Shown piece after piece: positions 1-15,000 of a DNA stretch of 64,000 nt. Origin of the DNA: Opisthorchis felineus (Eukaryota; Platyhelminthes; Trematoda; Opisthorchiida; Opisthorchiidae). The notes beneath the pieces were generated by a model. It was not told the origin of the DNA and made no database searches. It saw nothing but the letters and a program-made list of their open reading frames with translations. The stretch's first letter is position 1, and the number at the start of each line of letters is the position of its first letter. Both the position numbers and the translations under genes were made by a program. The stretch spans positions 249,240-313,239 of the forward strand of contig SJOL01006496.1 of the NCBI GenBank assembly GCA_004794785.1, written 5' to 3'.

Positions 1-2813
1 TTCAGTGTACCGAGTTATAGCAGCTGGAGCCAATGCATTAATGCCCTGGTGACAGTGGGATTTTCTTGAAAGTTGTTCACACAGACGGGCTTTGTAAAAC
101 GTTTGAACTCTAGATGCAAGCAGATACCCTCTTCAGCAATCTTGACCTCCAATAGTTTAAGCTCCATTTGGATCATCATACGGAAAAGTTGTTGTCAATG
201 CACGGTTGTATGTGGTTAAAGGTGTAAAATTGCCGTAAGTAAAATTGAAAATAATGACAAGTTGCTTGGCACACTGTTGAATCGAACCGTCATGAACACT
301 GATTGGTTAATGGGACTCCTAAGCATTAAGTAGTATTATTCCGGTGGTGGCTGCAGTCCAGTTGGATATTTTATGTGGAGTAGTGTCGATTTTACAGGAT
401 AATTTGTCAGTGAGAATGAGTGTGTGTGTGTTTGGGGATGTTGCCCAAGGTTGGATCGTTACGTGCAATCCAGGTACTTAGTGAGGTACCTGTGAGGTCA
501 TCCCCAGCTAGATGGATGAGAGACTGATGTCTCGGAAGACTGTAATAGGGTATCGCCAGGTCCCCTCACTCGTCCAAATTTCTTTCAATTCCATCATGAG
601 GCTTTATTCAAATGAATTGACATGGTTTCACGGAAGTGAGGTAGTAGTGTTCTCCTTTGGTGTTATTGTCAATAGTGATGATGTGGCGATTAGCATCTCA
701 AGTGCCTCAAAGCCGTACGGTCTGAAACCAGACCGATATTTGCGTAAAACGGTCCTGGTCAGTTGCGTGCCCTTTGTTAGACATTTTAGCTAACTGACCA
801 ATTTTCTTTCCAGACTTTTTATGGCGGCTGCACTTTATGGTGAGGAAAATGCATAGTGATCCCCATAGGAGGTATCTGAGTGTGTGCCCTATATAGCGAA
901 CAAGGCGTTCTCTGCACTTGACTCAGCAACCAGTTGGTACGATTCTTTGTGGGTGTCACTGAATTTTATTGGTAGTCCAAAGGAAAGCAAAGACAAGCCA
1001 TGTAAAGAATTTCTAGTTTTGTGATGTATGTAGTTTAAAATGTATACGCGCAGATCGCTCCAAACAGGACGAAAGTGGTAGAGAGCTGTCCGCTAACAGT
1101 CCGTCAACAACCCACCACTGGCTAACATTTCCATCTTCACTTGAGTTCAATAAGGTTGGTGTTTTCCCGGACCATCTGCAAGAGAATCAGCTCTTCAGCA
1201 CACAGATTTCCATCTCACACGTTTTACTAACTGGTTTGAGTGGAGAACTTGCACCAAGCAGACTTTCCTTCTAGTCTTCTGTCGACTAAAATGAACATAT
1301 TTTCTTTTTATCCTCCAGCATACATTTTGTTATGCCTGAAGTGATTTCTTTGCTCACTTATGGACCTAACCTTATACCATGTTTTTAGTGAGATTAGAGT
1401 AGAATATGTGGTTCGGAAACATAAATTCTCGATGATCGCGAGGTGTGTAGGTTATTTTCTTGAAAAAAGTCGGTGGTAGTGTATTTGCTGGTGGAGGCCG
1501 ATAGATAAAATTTATCGGGGGATTTCCGTCCAACGCTGGAAATGTGTTTGACATGAAGGACTTTCTGAAGGAAAGAAAAAACGAGGATGTGTTTTTCAGC
1601 GGTTCTTCTCTGTGCGCAAACTTCTTATCCCACTGTAGTTTATAGTCAAAACGAAGGCTGTCGAACAGAGTAGACATCGTATTCTGCTGGCTTGATGGAG
1701 GACAACCGTCTAGCCTTTGCAAACTTGATGGGATTCCCGATATCTTGTGTGATTTCAATACAATCCTTCTATAGCCATGTTATCGGATCACCCCTTTTGC
1801 TCCGTTACGTAGTCCAGGCAAATCAACATCGGCCTAGGTCCTATCTTCTGTTCAAGGTATCACTTCAAATGCGTGCATGCCAGCTGCACTTATAGGTCCA
1901 TAATTCGGATTCCCATGTCACAATGGTTCTTGACCTTCTCTTATCAACGCATTTTTAGAAGCTTACTGAACATTAACGATCGTTTATTTCAAAATGCAAC
2001 CAAAACACCACATCAGGAAAGTGCTTTAGGCATCTGAACTGGACTGAGTTTTTTAAAGAACTGTTAGTGCCTTTGAAGGTTGCTTAACACCACAGCATTG
2101 TAAGTGGTATCAAAAGCGCGGTTACGGAACTGCATCCACTAGGCCTGACTAAGATCACACACAGAATAAGAGTAAGTGAATTTGTAGCGAGCGCTGCAAT
2201 TTCAGCAAACCAGATTTATTTACAAACGCGAAATCAGAACCTAGTTAAATGAATTTCCTCGCTGGACCAACTTGGAATTACCGCCCTGTCACTGAACTTG
2301 AACCTACTGCCTATAATTATCCTAAAAACCAGCACCGAGTTCGCTATCTCTCAATTACAATGAATAACTTGAAATCCAGTCGCATAAGCCGAGGTTGAGC
2401 ATCCATGGGTCAGGACAGTTCTGTGGTTTACTGGGTCTTTCCTGGATGACATTGTTTATCGAAAGATGGCTCCGATATTCCGATTTTGCGTGATCCTGTC
2501 GTTCACCGAACATCTTGGTTACATTATTTATGCTGTTTCCTTTTTAATTTCATGGTGTTGCGGCCACAGTTTACCGAAGCAGATGAGTTTTCTGTCTTGA
2601 ATGTTTCCCTCCTTGTGCATTCAATGGATGATATGCTTCCACCATAAATTAATCGAACTTGCTTGAGTTAAGGCATGACTTGATTAAACCAGATCAAATT
2701 TCATTGGAAAACAAATCTTCATTGGAGGGGGTTGTCCCTTTTGCTTGATCTTTTTGCTACTCTAGACGTCTAAGTCTGTGATATTAACCACATTTACCTC
2801 ATTCGTACTGCAG
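1..2813 (+). other. Intron sequence upstream of the first visible RSK exon
   Basis: I looked for the exon carrying the YRDLKPE catalytic loop and the earlier N-lobe exons and did not find them in this stretch. It therefore appears to be part of one intron extending to the left. No RNA gene or recognisable mobile element was seen. Confidence 0.6.
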
Positions 2814-3071
2814 CATCCTCCTTGACACTGAGGGACACGTCAAGCTGACTGATTTTGGACTGTCGAAAGAAGCAGTCAATACGGAATCTGGAGGTCGAGC
2901 ATTTTCTTTCTGTGGGACGATTGAGTATATGGCCCCGGAGGTGATCACGCGTCGTGGGCATGATTCGACTGCCGACTGGTGGAGTTTGGGAGTATTAATG
3001 TATGAAATGCTCTGTGGTCTGCTGCCCTTCCAAGGTGACAGTCGTCGAGACACAATGCAACAGATTTTACG
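2814..3071 (+). CDS. RPS6KA: RSK exon a: N-terminal kinase activation segment and helix F
   Basis: The exon begins with the last base of a split Asn codon after a CTGCAG acceptor and runs from [19 protein letters not shown] to the middle of an Arg codon before GTAAGT. It carries DFG at 2851-2859 (residues 13-15), the activation-loop AFSFCGT with its PDK1-site Ser at 2905-2907 (residue 31), APE at 2932-2940 and the [13 protein letters not shown] helix F. All key residues of an active AGC kinase C-lobe are present. The preceding exon, with the YRDLKPE catalytic loop, is not in the window. Confidence 0.95.
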
Positions 3072-6000
3072 GTAAGTGGTTCATTTTAATGAGTCCTTGA
3101 TCGATAGATCGGGTAAGCATGAAGTTCGAGTTGGGCTTTGTTGGGCTTCCATATAATGGTAACTTGTTCCCATTTTTGCTTCTTATGCCCAGCATAGATT
3201 GGATAATCAAACACTGTTTCAAAAAAGATTGTCTAAGAATTCGTGATATTTTGTATTCCGCTTTTTGAGCGAAAGTGATTACTTGTATAAGCAAATTTAA
3301 GAAAGGGACACTTTAGTAAAGGAATACCAAACAGCACAGAATAGAATGTAACACAGATGAACAATATTCGGCCAGAAAGACAACATGGGTTTCCATCTTC
3401 TGTAAGACTACTGAGTTGGTGGAAAGTAGCCGTTACTGTCACATTGTTGGGTACCAACACCCAAGCCTAAAGGAACCTGGTGTGGTTTGCCACTGGAAGC
3501 CCCTGGTTTAGGTTTTCTGCCTTTGTGTTCGTTGCTGCCTCAAACTTAGTTGGAGGAAGTATGCGTTCCATAAAATTCTTATTCCTTGTATTAAGCTCGC
3601 CACTTTAGTAAGCTTACTACCAGTTGTCTTCCATATATACGGAGCCCAAACTAATAGGTGCCACAAATGGCTTGCCACTGATCTCATTTAGGTTGTTCGC
3701 TTGCCTCTTATTACTTCCTTTCCTTCCGTCTTGCCTCAGTAACCTGTCTATATTGGAAACCATACTGCTATTGGCGAATAATGTGGAGTAGATAGATCGT
3801 TTTCGAGCGTGAAACCCTTACATTCCACGGTCATTACGCTTCTGCGGCGAGACCAAGTGATTGAGCCCGACCAAGATGTCCCATACTGTGGATACAAGCC
3901 ACCTTGCACTCCTCTGCTTTTCAGTCCAATACAACCAGCCACCTGGCTAGTTCCAGTACGGGTTGCTTATATGGCAGTCTGGGAACAGGACGAGATGTTC
4001 TTTAGGACTAGTTTACGCCCATACTTGGTGTCCCTTCAGATAAGTTGATGATAGCTAACATCACATTGTCAGTGATCCGGCAGACTGGAAGTGGATGGTA
4101 CTCTGATATCCGACTGTGATCACTGTCCCGGTATATGTGCCGGCCGAGATGCTATACGTAAGGCTTTTTCAAGCAGATACTGAGAAAATGGTCGTCCTGC
4201 CGGCGGATAGGGAGAAACGACAGCTGGAGGGCTTAAAATAACTCACGCTAATTCCACTCTCTGGAAAATAAATTAGAGGTGATCACGTGGCCCCAGGAAG
4301 TCGCTACCCATGGGATCGTGGGGCGTTCAAAAATTTCTAGTCCCATCTGGTGACCAGCTGGACCTTCCTGAAACTCCTTAGTTGCAGTGAACTAAACACA
4401 TGCGGAATAGTTTTCTCGGCCCTCACAGAAACATGGCTGGTTAACCATTGGTATCTGGCTTCTGATACACATCTTATGGATCAGCTACCCAAAAGGTGGA
4501 AAACGAAATCATTCCGGGTTTGCCCTAGCAGTCAGCAACAAAAATGATCGATACAACCCCGCGGTATCAATCAGCGCCTTGCTTCACTGCAGCTGAGGCT
4601 ACCAAGCCAAATTCATGTGACGCTGATTAGTACATACGCCCCAACGCTTCGCTATAGAGATGACAACTCAGAGAACTTCTCCTTCGATGCTGACACCCTA
4701 CTTTGACCAGTCCGGAAAAACGACAAGATTCTATTGCTGGGAGGCTTTTACTCACGTGTCCATCTAGATTATCTCCGTAGTCATGAATTCTAGATCGCCA
4801 TGGTAAAAAGAATGTAAACGCCAACGGTGACTGAAACCGCAGCCTTTGCGCTATTAACATGCCTGCTATTACCAACTCCAGATTTTGCCTCCAAAAATTG
4901 CACATAACTACATGGATGCACCCATCCAGCTGCCACACCATTTACTTGATTACGTTATAGTTTGCGATCGAGATGTTCGATTGGTGTGCACTACACAAGT
5001 GATGGAAGAAGTCGGCTGTGAAAATTACCATGAGCTTGCTCGAACAAAACTCGAAGTCAACTGAAGGCCAGTTGAATCAGTAAGCTCATAATATTTGACG
5101 CTGGCCTTCTTGAAGATCAAGGAACGAGGTTGATATAGCACCAACTGGCATCCGTTCAACCCAATGACGGAGGCGCGATAACGCTAGCCAGTCAGATTTG
5201 AAAAATATGCCCAAGATGCTCTGACCACAACATACAGCATATAAAACAGATCGTGACTAAAAACGTAAAGCGCTTGCCTAGCTTCTTGCCAAAGAACAGA
5301 AGCTAAGGGATGCACGAAATAACATGACTCGGCCACTCAACCGCATGAAACATAAAGGATGCGGTAAGCGAAGTGAGCAGATCAATAATTTGCGGCTAGC
5401 AGGAATTACGAAGTTTACGGCTGTCTGAAGGCTATCTATGAAGTAAGCGTGAAACCAACATGGGAATCTCAGCAGACAATACCTGCAGAAATATTGGATA
5501 TATGGTACAAGCATTTAATCATCACCCGAGAAAACGGTCAATACGTGATCGAAGGATAAGAAGCGTTATATTTTAAATGTGAGTTAATCGCACTGCTGAT
5601 TGGCCGCTCGTGTTTAAATGTTCAGACAGCTAGCCTGGGGTCACATTTCGAGACTCTTTGCTGGGGTTTCATCAGAAGCGCACTGTTGATGTTTCCAAAA
5701 GGAATGAAAAACAGCTGTACAGCACTTCTCGGCTTTTCAGCATGGATTAGCTTCAATTGTAGGACGGAATATCGTTTAAAAATTCCCTAATCTTCCTACA
5801 CTACCATCAACTTAGAAAACTGCTGGACAGACCGACGAACGCTATCTAGGCGAGATAGGCTACCTCAACAAAAAATGAGATTGTGTCTGGACCTCCTTCC
5901 GACTACTGACTACTAGCATGCAGATATGCGGTTGCACAATAGCGAGGTAGCTGCAGGAAACATAATCGCAAAAGAAACGTTCGGTTACGTTGATCCGACG

Positions 6001-9000
6001 GTGGACTCCTTCAATCGGTCCACAAGGCCTAGATGGAAGAGGAAGTTCCACCAGCATTCAAGGAGGCTCTAACCGTGCCACTCTTGAAAATAAAATAAAA
6101 TCAAACTCCACCTGATGTCCACAGAAGCATCAGTTTGCTGCGGCGCGCGGGAAAGATGTTTTATGATTGTTACTAGATTACCTGACACCTGAACCAATCA
6201 GGGCACTAGTATTTTAATGGTGAATTAGTTCTGTGCCGATCGTGGCTTAATAGGCATGTTATTTGCTGCGCAACTGCCTGAAGAAAACTCCCACCAGAAC
6301 GATGAGTTCCGCAGTAAACTAAGGAAAGAGACCCAATAAAGATTCGTGTAATAAATCCATTATAGTAAACGTATGGTTGTGGTACTGCCGACGACGAACA
6401 AACTTTGTAAGCAACGATGAAAGCAATAATCGGTCGAATGTGTGCAAAGCTGGGGCCCGAGGTCCCAAATCCAGCTTCATCTGGCTTTACCCTCTAATCA
6501 GTCCGTGGTACGAACTCGCCATCCACAGGCATGGAGAAACCAGTGAACACGAAAACCCAGTAGGCGTATAGTGAGAAAAATGGTTTACTTCTAGAAAATA
6601 CATTCTGCCGGTTTAAGTCAATTAGTGAGCAGACGAGTGCATTTTGCGATTAGATTTACCTCCACTTCATGCACTCCAAACCACAGTTGGAACACAGCGG
6701 AACCGGCTTGAGTGAGGCAAAGAAATTCAAAAACAGTTTAGAGCGGCTGCTAGGGCATGACTGCTACAACAATAACAAACAGCAAATCGGAGCTTATCGA
6801 CCGGGAGGAGATGGAAAATGTACTAAAAGAGCTCAACCAGGGGAATGAAGGCTCCGGATTTGAAGACAAGCCAGTGGTATATTGACTACCTTCTGATGCA
6901 GCTGATTCCTATTTACTCGCACTCATCCTGATTAACTCCTTTTTGTTTATGCTTTTGATGGCAAATGTTTATTCAGAGCACGTGTGCGCAACACACATTT
7001 CAAACTGTTCGGAGTTTATCCGCGTAAAATGGCAACATGCTGCGAAGTTAACCGTTTGCACTTTGTGTGCGTGTCGCAGTTGACTTATATATGATCCCGA
7101 TGACACAGAGCCCCCCGCCGTCTTCTGAGGAGCTACCACCGACCAAGCCATTGTGTGCACATGGTTTGGGTTACCGTCTTGCTTCTCGCGAGTAATGTGG
7201 GATACCAAACGAAGTTTTCCATAAACTGTAGGTATCACATGCTAATTTGTCAACGACGATCTAATCTATATAGTTCTTAAGTTTTTTGCCGCCTAGATCC
7301 TCTTAACAGTTTTCCGGGCCATCCGTTACTCTGCATTTGTGTTTCAAATTCATCTTGCGTACTTTGTGTTGGAATTTAATTCACTGTTCTGATTTCTGCT
7401 TTATTCTATTCTCTCTTTACATCTACAAATCATTCACATTGAAAATATGGACATTCCTAAGTGCTAATCGCATAACGGTGGAACAGGTGACTCCCTCTAA
7501 TTAGCAATGTGCAAACTGAGTTGTGTGAGGCACCTTATTAGCCAGCCGTATGTGTCCTGGATGAGTGTATGAGTGGTGCAGGCCACCAGAACAGCTTTTG
7601 CACACACGGTGGCACCCACGTTTTCAATTGCCCGCGCCACTGACCGAGCCATTAGTTGGGCAAGCTGATAGCCTTAGCACTGCTTTATGATGTTCAGCCG
7701 CTGGTCTAGTTCCTTTGAGTGTACACCGAGCAGAGAGTTTAATCGGCTTCACATGTGGCCCAGTGCAAGTCACATTTGGAAATAAGTACTTTGTGATAGG
7801 ACCCATCGGAGTAGTTCGATTTGACAGGCAAATCTGGAAGTACATTTAACCTACCGCATTTGTTCCAACCACATATCTTCATGTACCTGACCCCCGGGGA
7901 TGATTAAGGTTTAAAACCATCTGAACTTGACATTATAATTAATAAACTTACACAAAACTTACACGACGACCAAACAGCCAGCCTGACGAAACTTCCCACC
8001 ACGATTTAAAAGGTGACGGGTTGCTCGCTCTACCTGTTGCCCATCCAAACAATCGTTTGTTATGTCATTTACTGCCGTTTGTGTCGTTCCTCTCTGCGTA
8101 ACATCATGGACGCCCAAATATTGTTCAAATATGTTTGCTTTACTAATTTCAAGGCTTACCTTATTACGTATTTTTGTGGTAACTATGTTGGGGTTCACAG
8201 AATCCATATAGGAGAAGTTTTGGTCGCACTTGAGGATTGTCCCAGTTTAGGACTTAAACAACCAACGTAATCAGTTGAATCCCCAAGCGTGAGGAGAACT
8301 GAGCATGACTGCTCTATAACTATCATTGATTAGTAAGTGGCAACAAAAGTTGTGAGGCGATTTATTTTACTGATGTTTAAGAAAAGAAGCACATCTGGAC
8401 GTGTAAAACAGTTGCCGTAGAAGTCAGAGAAGAAGACAAAGCAACACGTGATAACTCAAGATTCTTCCAGTGCCCAACGTTTACCATTTTGTGGCACTGT
8501 TAGAAGACATATCCCACACCCAGGTATTTTCGTCTTGAGTGCTCTTTTGAGTCTAGTTAGGGAATGGAAAGTATTTTTTTAGTCAGATGGACAGATTTTG
8601 ATGACACTTATGCCTGTGCATCTTCCAGATGCACCGGCAAGTTTTGGTTTCACATACTCAAGGATAATGGATGTCTGAGCATACACCTCGAGTAAAGTGA
8701 CCAAGCCCCTCACACTCTGCCGTGTGTCCCTGATAATATCCGGAGACAGCAGGCTTTTCTTCGACCACCGGCTCATGGCACACAAAGTACTTCATGTTTC
8801 CCCTCTCTCGGAAGTATGCGCCCCCTGTCCAGGGGAAAATTCAGATGTTTCTTCTGCAATGTAGTCCTATATCTTCAAATGAAAATGAAACCTTTTGATC
8901 TAAGAACGAAACATTATGGGACTAGAATCAGGCTATTCTTTCCGTGGATAGCAGTAGTATGCCTATTTTAAAGTTCCACATGGTGTATTAACTAATCTAG

Positions 9001-12000
9001 CCTCCTTGTTACAACAGTAGACTGTCCATTGTTAGAAGGCGTTTCAGTTCATAGCTACCAATGAGGCGTTAGCATACACCTGCTGCAGGCGGCCTTAGGA
9101 ATTTCAGTTAATTCTTTTGGGACCATCTTTTTCCACAAGAATTTCCGCAAGAATTCCTGAGCGACTGCTCTAAAAGACTGAACCAGATGTATTTGAACCG
9201 TTTTGGCCCATTAGTGAGTCACAATACAGAGAATACAGCAGAAAGCACATTTTCGTCATCCAGTGGGTAGAAAAACGTTGTGAATGGTGACCCTATAAGG
9301 ATGTCATGAATTAGCGGAAAAAATCTCCTATCCGGTTTCATTTCCGATAATCGTCTTGTCCTGGTCGCTCACCTTGTTGAAATGACGGCGCGGAACTTTG
9401 CGCCCCAATGAGTCAATCGATTGTTTCCAATTATTTACAATTGTTTATACCGTCCAAATTGGGCATTTATCAATGTCACAATTAATCGCTAGGCTTCCTG
9501 TGCGTGGTTTAGACTAACTGTCGCAAGCATGCCCATGCAAAGAACCCTTGATATTATGTTATGTAAAACAGGGCAGGCATTATGGAGGAACTAAAGTCGT
9601 CACATTTATCTAGGAGGGAAGTCATCGTTTTTCAGCGGTAATGATGTAAGCATGTCTTTGTGTTTCTTACTTGTCAGTTCACATTTTCAATCGATGCATA
9701 CGCTGACGTGATACTCAACGTTTAAACTACCAAGTTAGTACCTCACAGCTACTGACGTCAGTGGTGATGATCGCGACCGAGCACTGAAGTACGTTGTTTT
9801 CAGCGTGATAAAGGATGCGTGCTATCTCTATTTAACAGTGAGCATTAATTGGACGTAAATTAATGCATGGGAACTATCCACACTTTATATGTTATAAACT
9901 AGTGCCGGAGATAACTTGTTGAATGTGTTTCATTTGTTGGCGAAAATAACCCAGCTTCGCGGGGCCTATTGCATTTTTTTATTAATAAAGGTTTCTATTT
10001 TCTCCAGAGCCAAGTTGCGGATGCCACAATTCCTCAGCCTCGAAGCTCAGAGTTTACTGCGTGCTTTGTTTAAAAGAAATCCTACAAATCGATTGGGTAC
10101 GTTCAGTTTGAACGCCAGGTTCTTCAGTATCATATGTAGTACATGAATTAGGACGAAAAATGTGTAATAACTGACTGGATGTAGACGCCCAAGTTCTCAG
10201 TCACACAGCTGTTACATGCTTCTGTGGAAAATGTTTGACCAGCTTTTGTACCCAAGGTTATACTGGCAGCCTTCAAATTGCTGAAGGTGACCACTTATTT
10301 ACTTTGACAGCAGATTATAGTTTTAGACATAATACACTACTCATAAGATTGCTGAAAACTCCTCGACAGCCGGTTGTCCTTACAATAATGCAAATTAGGA
10401 TGAACTGTTTTGCATTTACCGACTTTCACCTAACACACCACTAATTATTATGGATCACCACTACCATCACAGCCATCCGTCCGCCGTTTTGCTCATGAAT
10501 CACTCAACCGGTGTCAGAAACTTATGAAGTTTAGATCTTTCAGTAGAGGGCGATCTGGAACGATACGTTCGTCGTTGGTAGTCTGGACTTGCAACATATC
10601 CTTGTGGCGTTCCGTGTTTTGTTTTGTTCCCTAACGTTTGACTGACCGATTGCGGGCAGTTTTCACATAATTCTCATGAAACGTTAGAAAGGGCGAAATT
10701 AACCTGGTTATTTTAGAAAACATGTTGGCGGGTGGTCTGATCTGATATTATGCCATTCCCATCTGACGAATACGCCGTTTTTTGGATGCGAATTTTGCAC
10801 TGCTACATACCTGACATGATCGCAAAATTTGCGTGTTTTATTCTATAAATATGGGATGCACCGGTTCACTGTCCCATCAGTTACAGATGCAGAAGTGGAA
10901 GACAAGCGGCGCCCCAGGTAAAATAAAGAAGTTATACCGACTTATCTCCAGGAAGATATGCGTTTCTACCTGAATTATTCTCTTAATGAAATCATGCGTG
11001 AGGAGACCTCGTATTGGTTACTAAATAAAATCCCGAAAAATTATTTTATTTTAGTTGCTAACCCATTTTTTACACCAGTCAGTTCACCATACTGTGCCAA
11101 ATATTGAATCGGCCTGCCTTAGGATGAAGTCCTCATAAATCGGTGGAAGATCTTTCGGTTCGAACACTTTTGACGACTGAAGCTTCCATGGACACGCGGA
11201 TGACAGTAGAGCTATCCAGATATGAAGCACCTCAAAGATAGGTAGCAAAGAGAAAGGGACAATTGATCCCCTCTGGTATCTAGGCTTTTTTCTGACGTGT
11301 TGTTTACATCTTGGTCTTGGTGTGCCAGTTTGAGAAAATGAGTTAAATGAATAGTCGAACAAATCGTCAAATAGTATACAAACGAGTCGGTGCAATGCAC
11401 GCCAAGCGTCTACATTTTTAAACATAATTTTCGGTTATCGCCTCAAGATAACCAAGCTGAGATACCAGGCGATTTAAGGGGTGCTTATAGCTTCATCTGT
11501 GGTTTCATGATTGTTTATTCTGCTTTTACGAGACCCTTCACAGTAATTTTCACCCGTACCCTGCTTTGGCTTAGCAGAAGCGATGTCATGATCTAGAATT
11601 GATGTCGTTTAGTAAAAACAAGCCTAAATGACTCGCCCACTTACATCCAAAGTACCACTGCTTGCCTCTTCAAACACTATCTTTAGACCAGAGCGTTTGA
11701 TTTCCGCGTAGTAAACCTGACCAATTTGAAATGGGAAACCTGTTTGATCAAAGCAATAATATGATACCGACTTCCACTGATGTCCCTAAACTAAACTAAA
11801 ACACGTTCATTCCATACTTGTTAGGATTTACAGACAAGGCCTTAGCTTTTATAATAAACAGAAACAAATTCGAGCCTTGAGAAGCCACCGTAACACAAAG
11901 TATTGCCATATGTAGACCGAAAAAATGTTGGTGAATGTTCTCCTCAGTAAAACAAGCCATACTTCCGAAATTAGCTAAACTTTCGCAAGCGAATAAAAAG

Positions 12001-15000
12001 CGATGGTTAAATGAAGAATGCATAGTGCAGCTGCGTGCGGCAATCCCATACGCATATCCCTTGCAAATAGGGTTTTGTTGAGGTTCAAGTCCTTGGATGA
12101 CCAAATCTACATTCCGCGCTGTGGCCCGTTGGTTGAAAGGAGTACTTGAGCCTACTCGCAGCAACTAATATGGTGATATCCTGTATCAAAATTTTCCTTG
12201 ACTCCGTCCAGGATATATAAGTGGTGGGCAATACAGTGTGTCTTCTCGATGTCCCCAATGTTCGTTTAAGTGAAATAAAACCACTTATAGACAAAAACGC
12301 AGGTACTTATGGGCTCCCCGCTTACAACAATTTTAGTCCCCATATTTATAGGTAAAACTGAAAACCAGCTGGCCGCGATAATATGGATGCTATTCTCCAG
12401 GGCATCAGATTAAAAATAGTCATTTTTATAGTTTAGAATGTCTTTCCTAGAGACACTCGTCTGTTGCTCCTGTGACATTACGTAAGCGTCACCAGAGTTT
12501 GCATACTGGAAAAAGTTCAAAGATCATGCCACGTGCAGGAGCGAGCTTAGAAAGGCAGAGCGACCAATTGCTCCAGTAACGTCAAGTGATAGTCTACGCA
12601 GTAAGCATTAAGAATCGATCTGAGTGTCAGGTTCAAACGTCCTCAACTCTGAAAGACAGTGAAATGTGAAACCTAGATGGACCCGTTTTCGATTAAAATA
12701 TCCTTTAGTGTTCAAACATCCTACCGTATCCTGTTTGGTGTTGTGACCTGGTACACTCTATTAAACAGGGTTGTAACCCGGGTCTGTTTTACGTGAACTG
12801 GTGTTTTAAGTGCGAGTGTCATCTGATCCTTTGTCGCCAGAAGCGTTAAGTTAAAGCGCTGGTTCTACCGTGGAGCACTATATCTATGTCAAAGTGTGTT
12901 CAATAGTGAGTCATAAGTGGTTCACCAGTTGATGAAACATTTTTAGTGACTGCAATCATCAACCAGTTATAGTGCAATTTGATGCTAAGTTAGATTACGT
13001 GCCTTTTTGCTTGATAAAATCATGTGAACTGATGATATCACCAGAACTTGTGTTTCAAAATAGAAACTTATTGGCTTCTTGGTTTCTTCATTTTGAGGCA
13101 TACTGCCAAAATTACTCAACCTGTGTTTGACCTCATTCTTCTGGATCCCTGGCTTCTTTACACAAGCTTCAGACATTGTAGTTGCTATTTATTTTCGAAT
13201 TGGATGATTCCCCTCACCTGTTGAAATTAATATTCACTCCCTAGGTTATGGGCAAAATGGATTTCGTGATTTGCAGGCGCATCCATTTTTTAACCAGATA
13301 TCTTGGGACCGGCTTCTTCAAAGAAACATCCCAGCGCCTTTCATTCCCACCTGCCCTCCTGACCCAACACCAGATGTGACCTATTCAATATCTTGTTCGT
13401 CCTTTGTTGGTAAGCATTTATTCACACGAAAACAAGCCTGTCTAACCACTTAGCTGCATTGAGACTATTTGATCTAAATTTGCGCTTTTGTTATCTTCGA
13501 TGTCCGAAGAATGTTTTGAAGTCATTCAGATTTGTAGCCGATTTCTCGACTCACCAGTTATCGATTAAAAAGGCCTCACACTGTCTACGGCACGGTATGA
13601 AAACGTCGACTACACAGGAGCGTAGGTCAAAAGGCTCAGTCATGAACCTTTCTGGTGATACCGTTCCGCTTTGTCAGAGCTTCCGGCTACGAGCATATCC
13701 GGCCAGTTTATGCCACACTCTTTTAAGGTGTTGACAGTTTATGGAAGTATGTCCTTCACACTGATCAACCGCTAGCCCACTAAAGTGATTGGTAGTGGTC
13801 CACAAAATAAGAATTTGCAAATGATGGGTTCAAAATAAATTTTCCACAACATATTTTGTCTTTAACATTTGGTAAGACAGTACTTCTTTGAATCAAAATA
13901 CGTACTAATAAAAATTTTGCTTTGATTGGACGTTTGAGTGATTTTTGGCGCCAACATCTTCGATGAAATACGGAAAAAGACAAGTAAATCACTCAAATAG
14001 AAGATGATGCGGACAAGATTGCGAAGAACAACCGCAGTCACAGAGAGTGTATGCATCGTTTTCGTGGTTATTTCACTGATGGCTTCTATGAAGTATATGG
14101 AGTATCCCCTAACCTGTGGTCAGAAACATTAGGTCAAAGTCGTCTTTTCGTCTCTTACTAGCAGTTCTCATTAGCAAGCAAAGCGAACCCAAATCAAGTC
14201 GAACAAACTAATGTGTTGTATTCTACTCGTTAGATAGATTACAGTGTATATGAGTACTACTGGTAAAGGTAATATAGTGTTAATAGCTGTGTCGGTGTTA
14301 TTTTGAATAGTGTCAAGGAGGTCGCGTTGGTTTGAAAACCTGATAACTCCTAAGAAGCAAGTTCACGATTTTGTTAAGTTTCAGCAAAGGCCACTCTTTA
14401 AGCAGACTACTCTATCTTGCAAATGTGCGTGAACTAATAATTGGGTTTGGTGACATTCAGTCAAAATGCACTGTAAACTGCACTACACTGAATACACTTT
14501 CAAAATATCTCCTGTAAAATATGATTAACCCATGATATTTTAAATGACAAAATGCTGCTTAAACATTAGGCAAGCTGCTTTTAATACTTACGCAATAACC
14601 TCCATACTTCCGTTTCATCCAAAACGATCTAGTCAGAGTTAGGTTCATCAGATTATCTTGGGAACTTGTTACATATTTTAGCACGATGATACTGCCTACC
14701 TGGTGAACACAAATTCTATCCAACTAGTAGCTAGCCTATCCGCTGAGATAGTTGCAGGTGCTGCAGGTTGAAAAGCAGTGCAAACGACTGCATAAGACCT
14801 CGAAATGGCCAAGTTAAACCCTTCTTTTATTTTTACTTGTATCAGTGAAAGCACAATTTCAGGGTAAGCGGGGTTTTCGACTAGATATATTTGGTGTTAC
14901 AAATGCTCTGCAAAATAGAGTACTTAGAAATTTGAAAGATATCGTTTTTACGAAATTATAAACTTTGGCTACGATTTTTCAAGTAGAAGAAGAATAAATA

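Larger units (their letters stand above)
3072..10007 (+). other. RSK intron (6.9 kb) carrying LINE remnants
   Basis: The longest intron seen here. It contains the RTE-like fragment at about 4340-5860 and a weaker reverse-transcriptase-type scrap at 6787-6870. I recognise nothing in the remainder. Confidence 0.8.
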
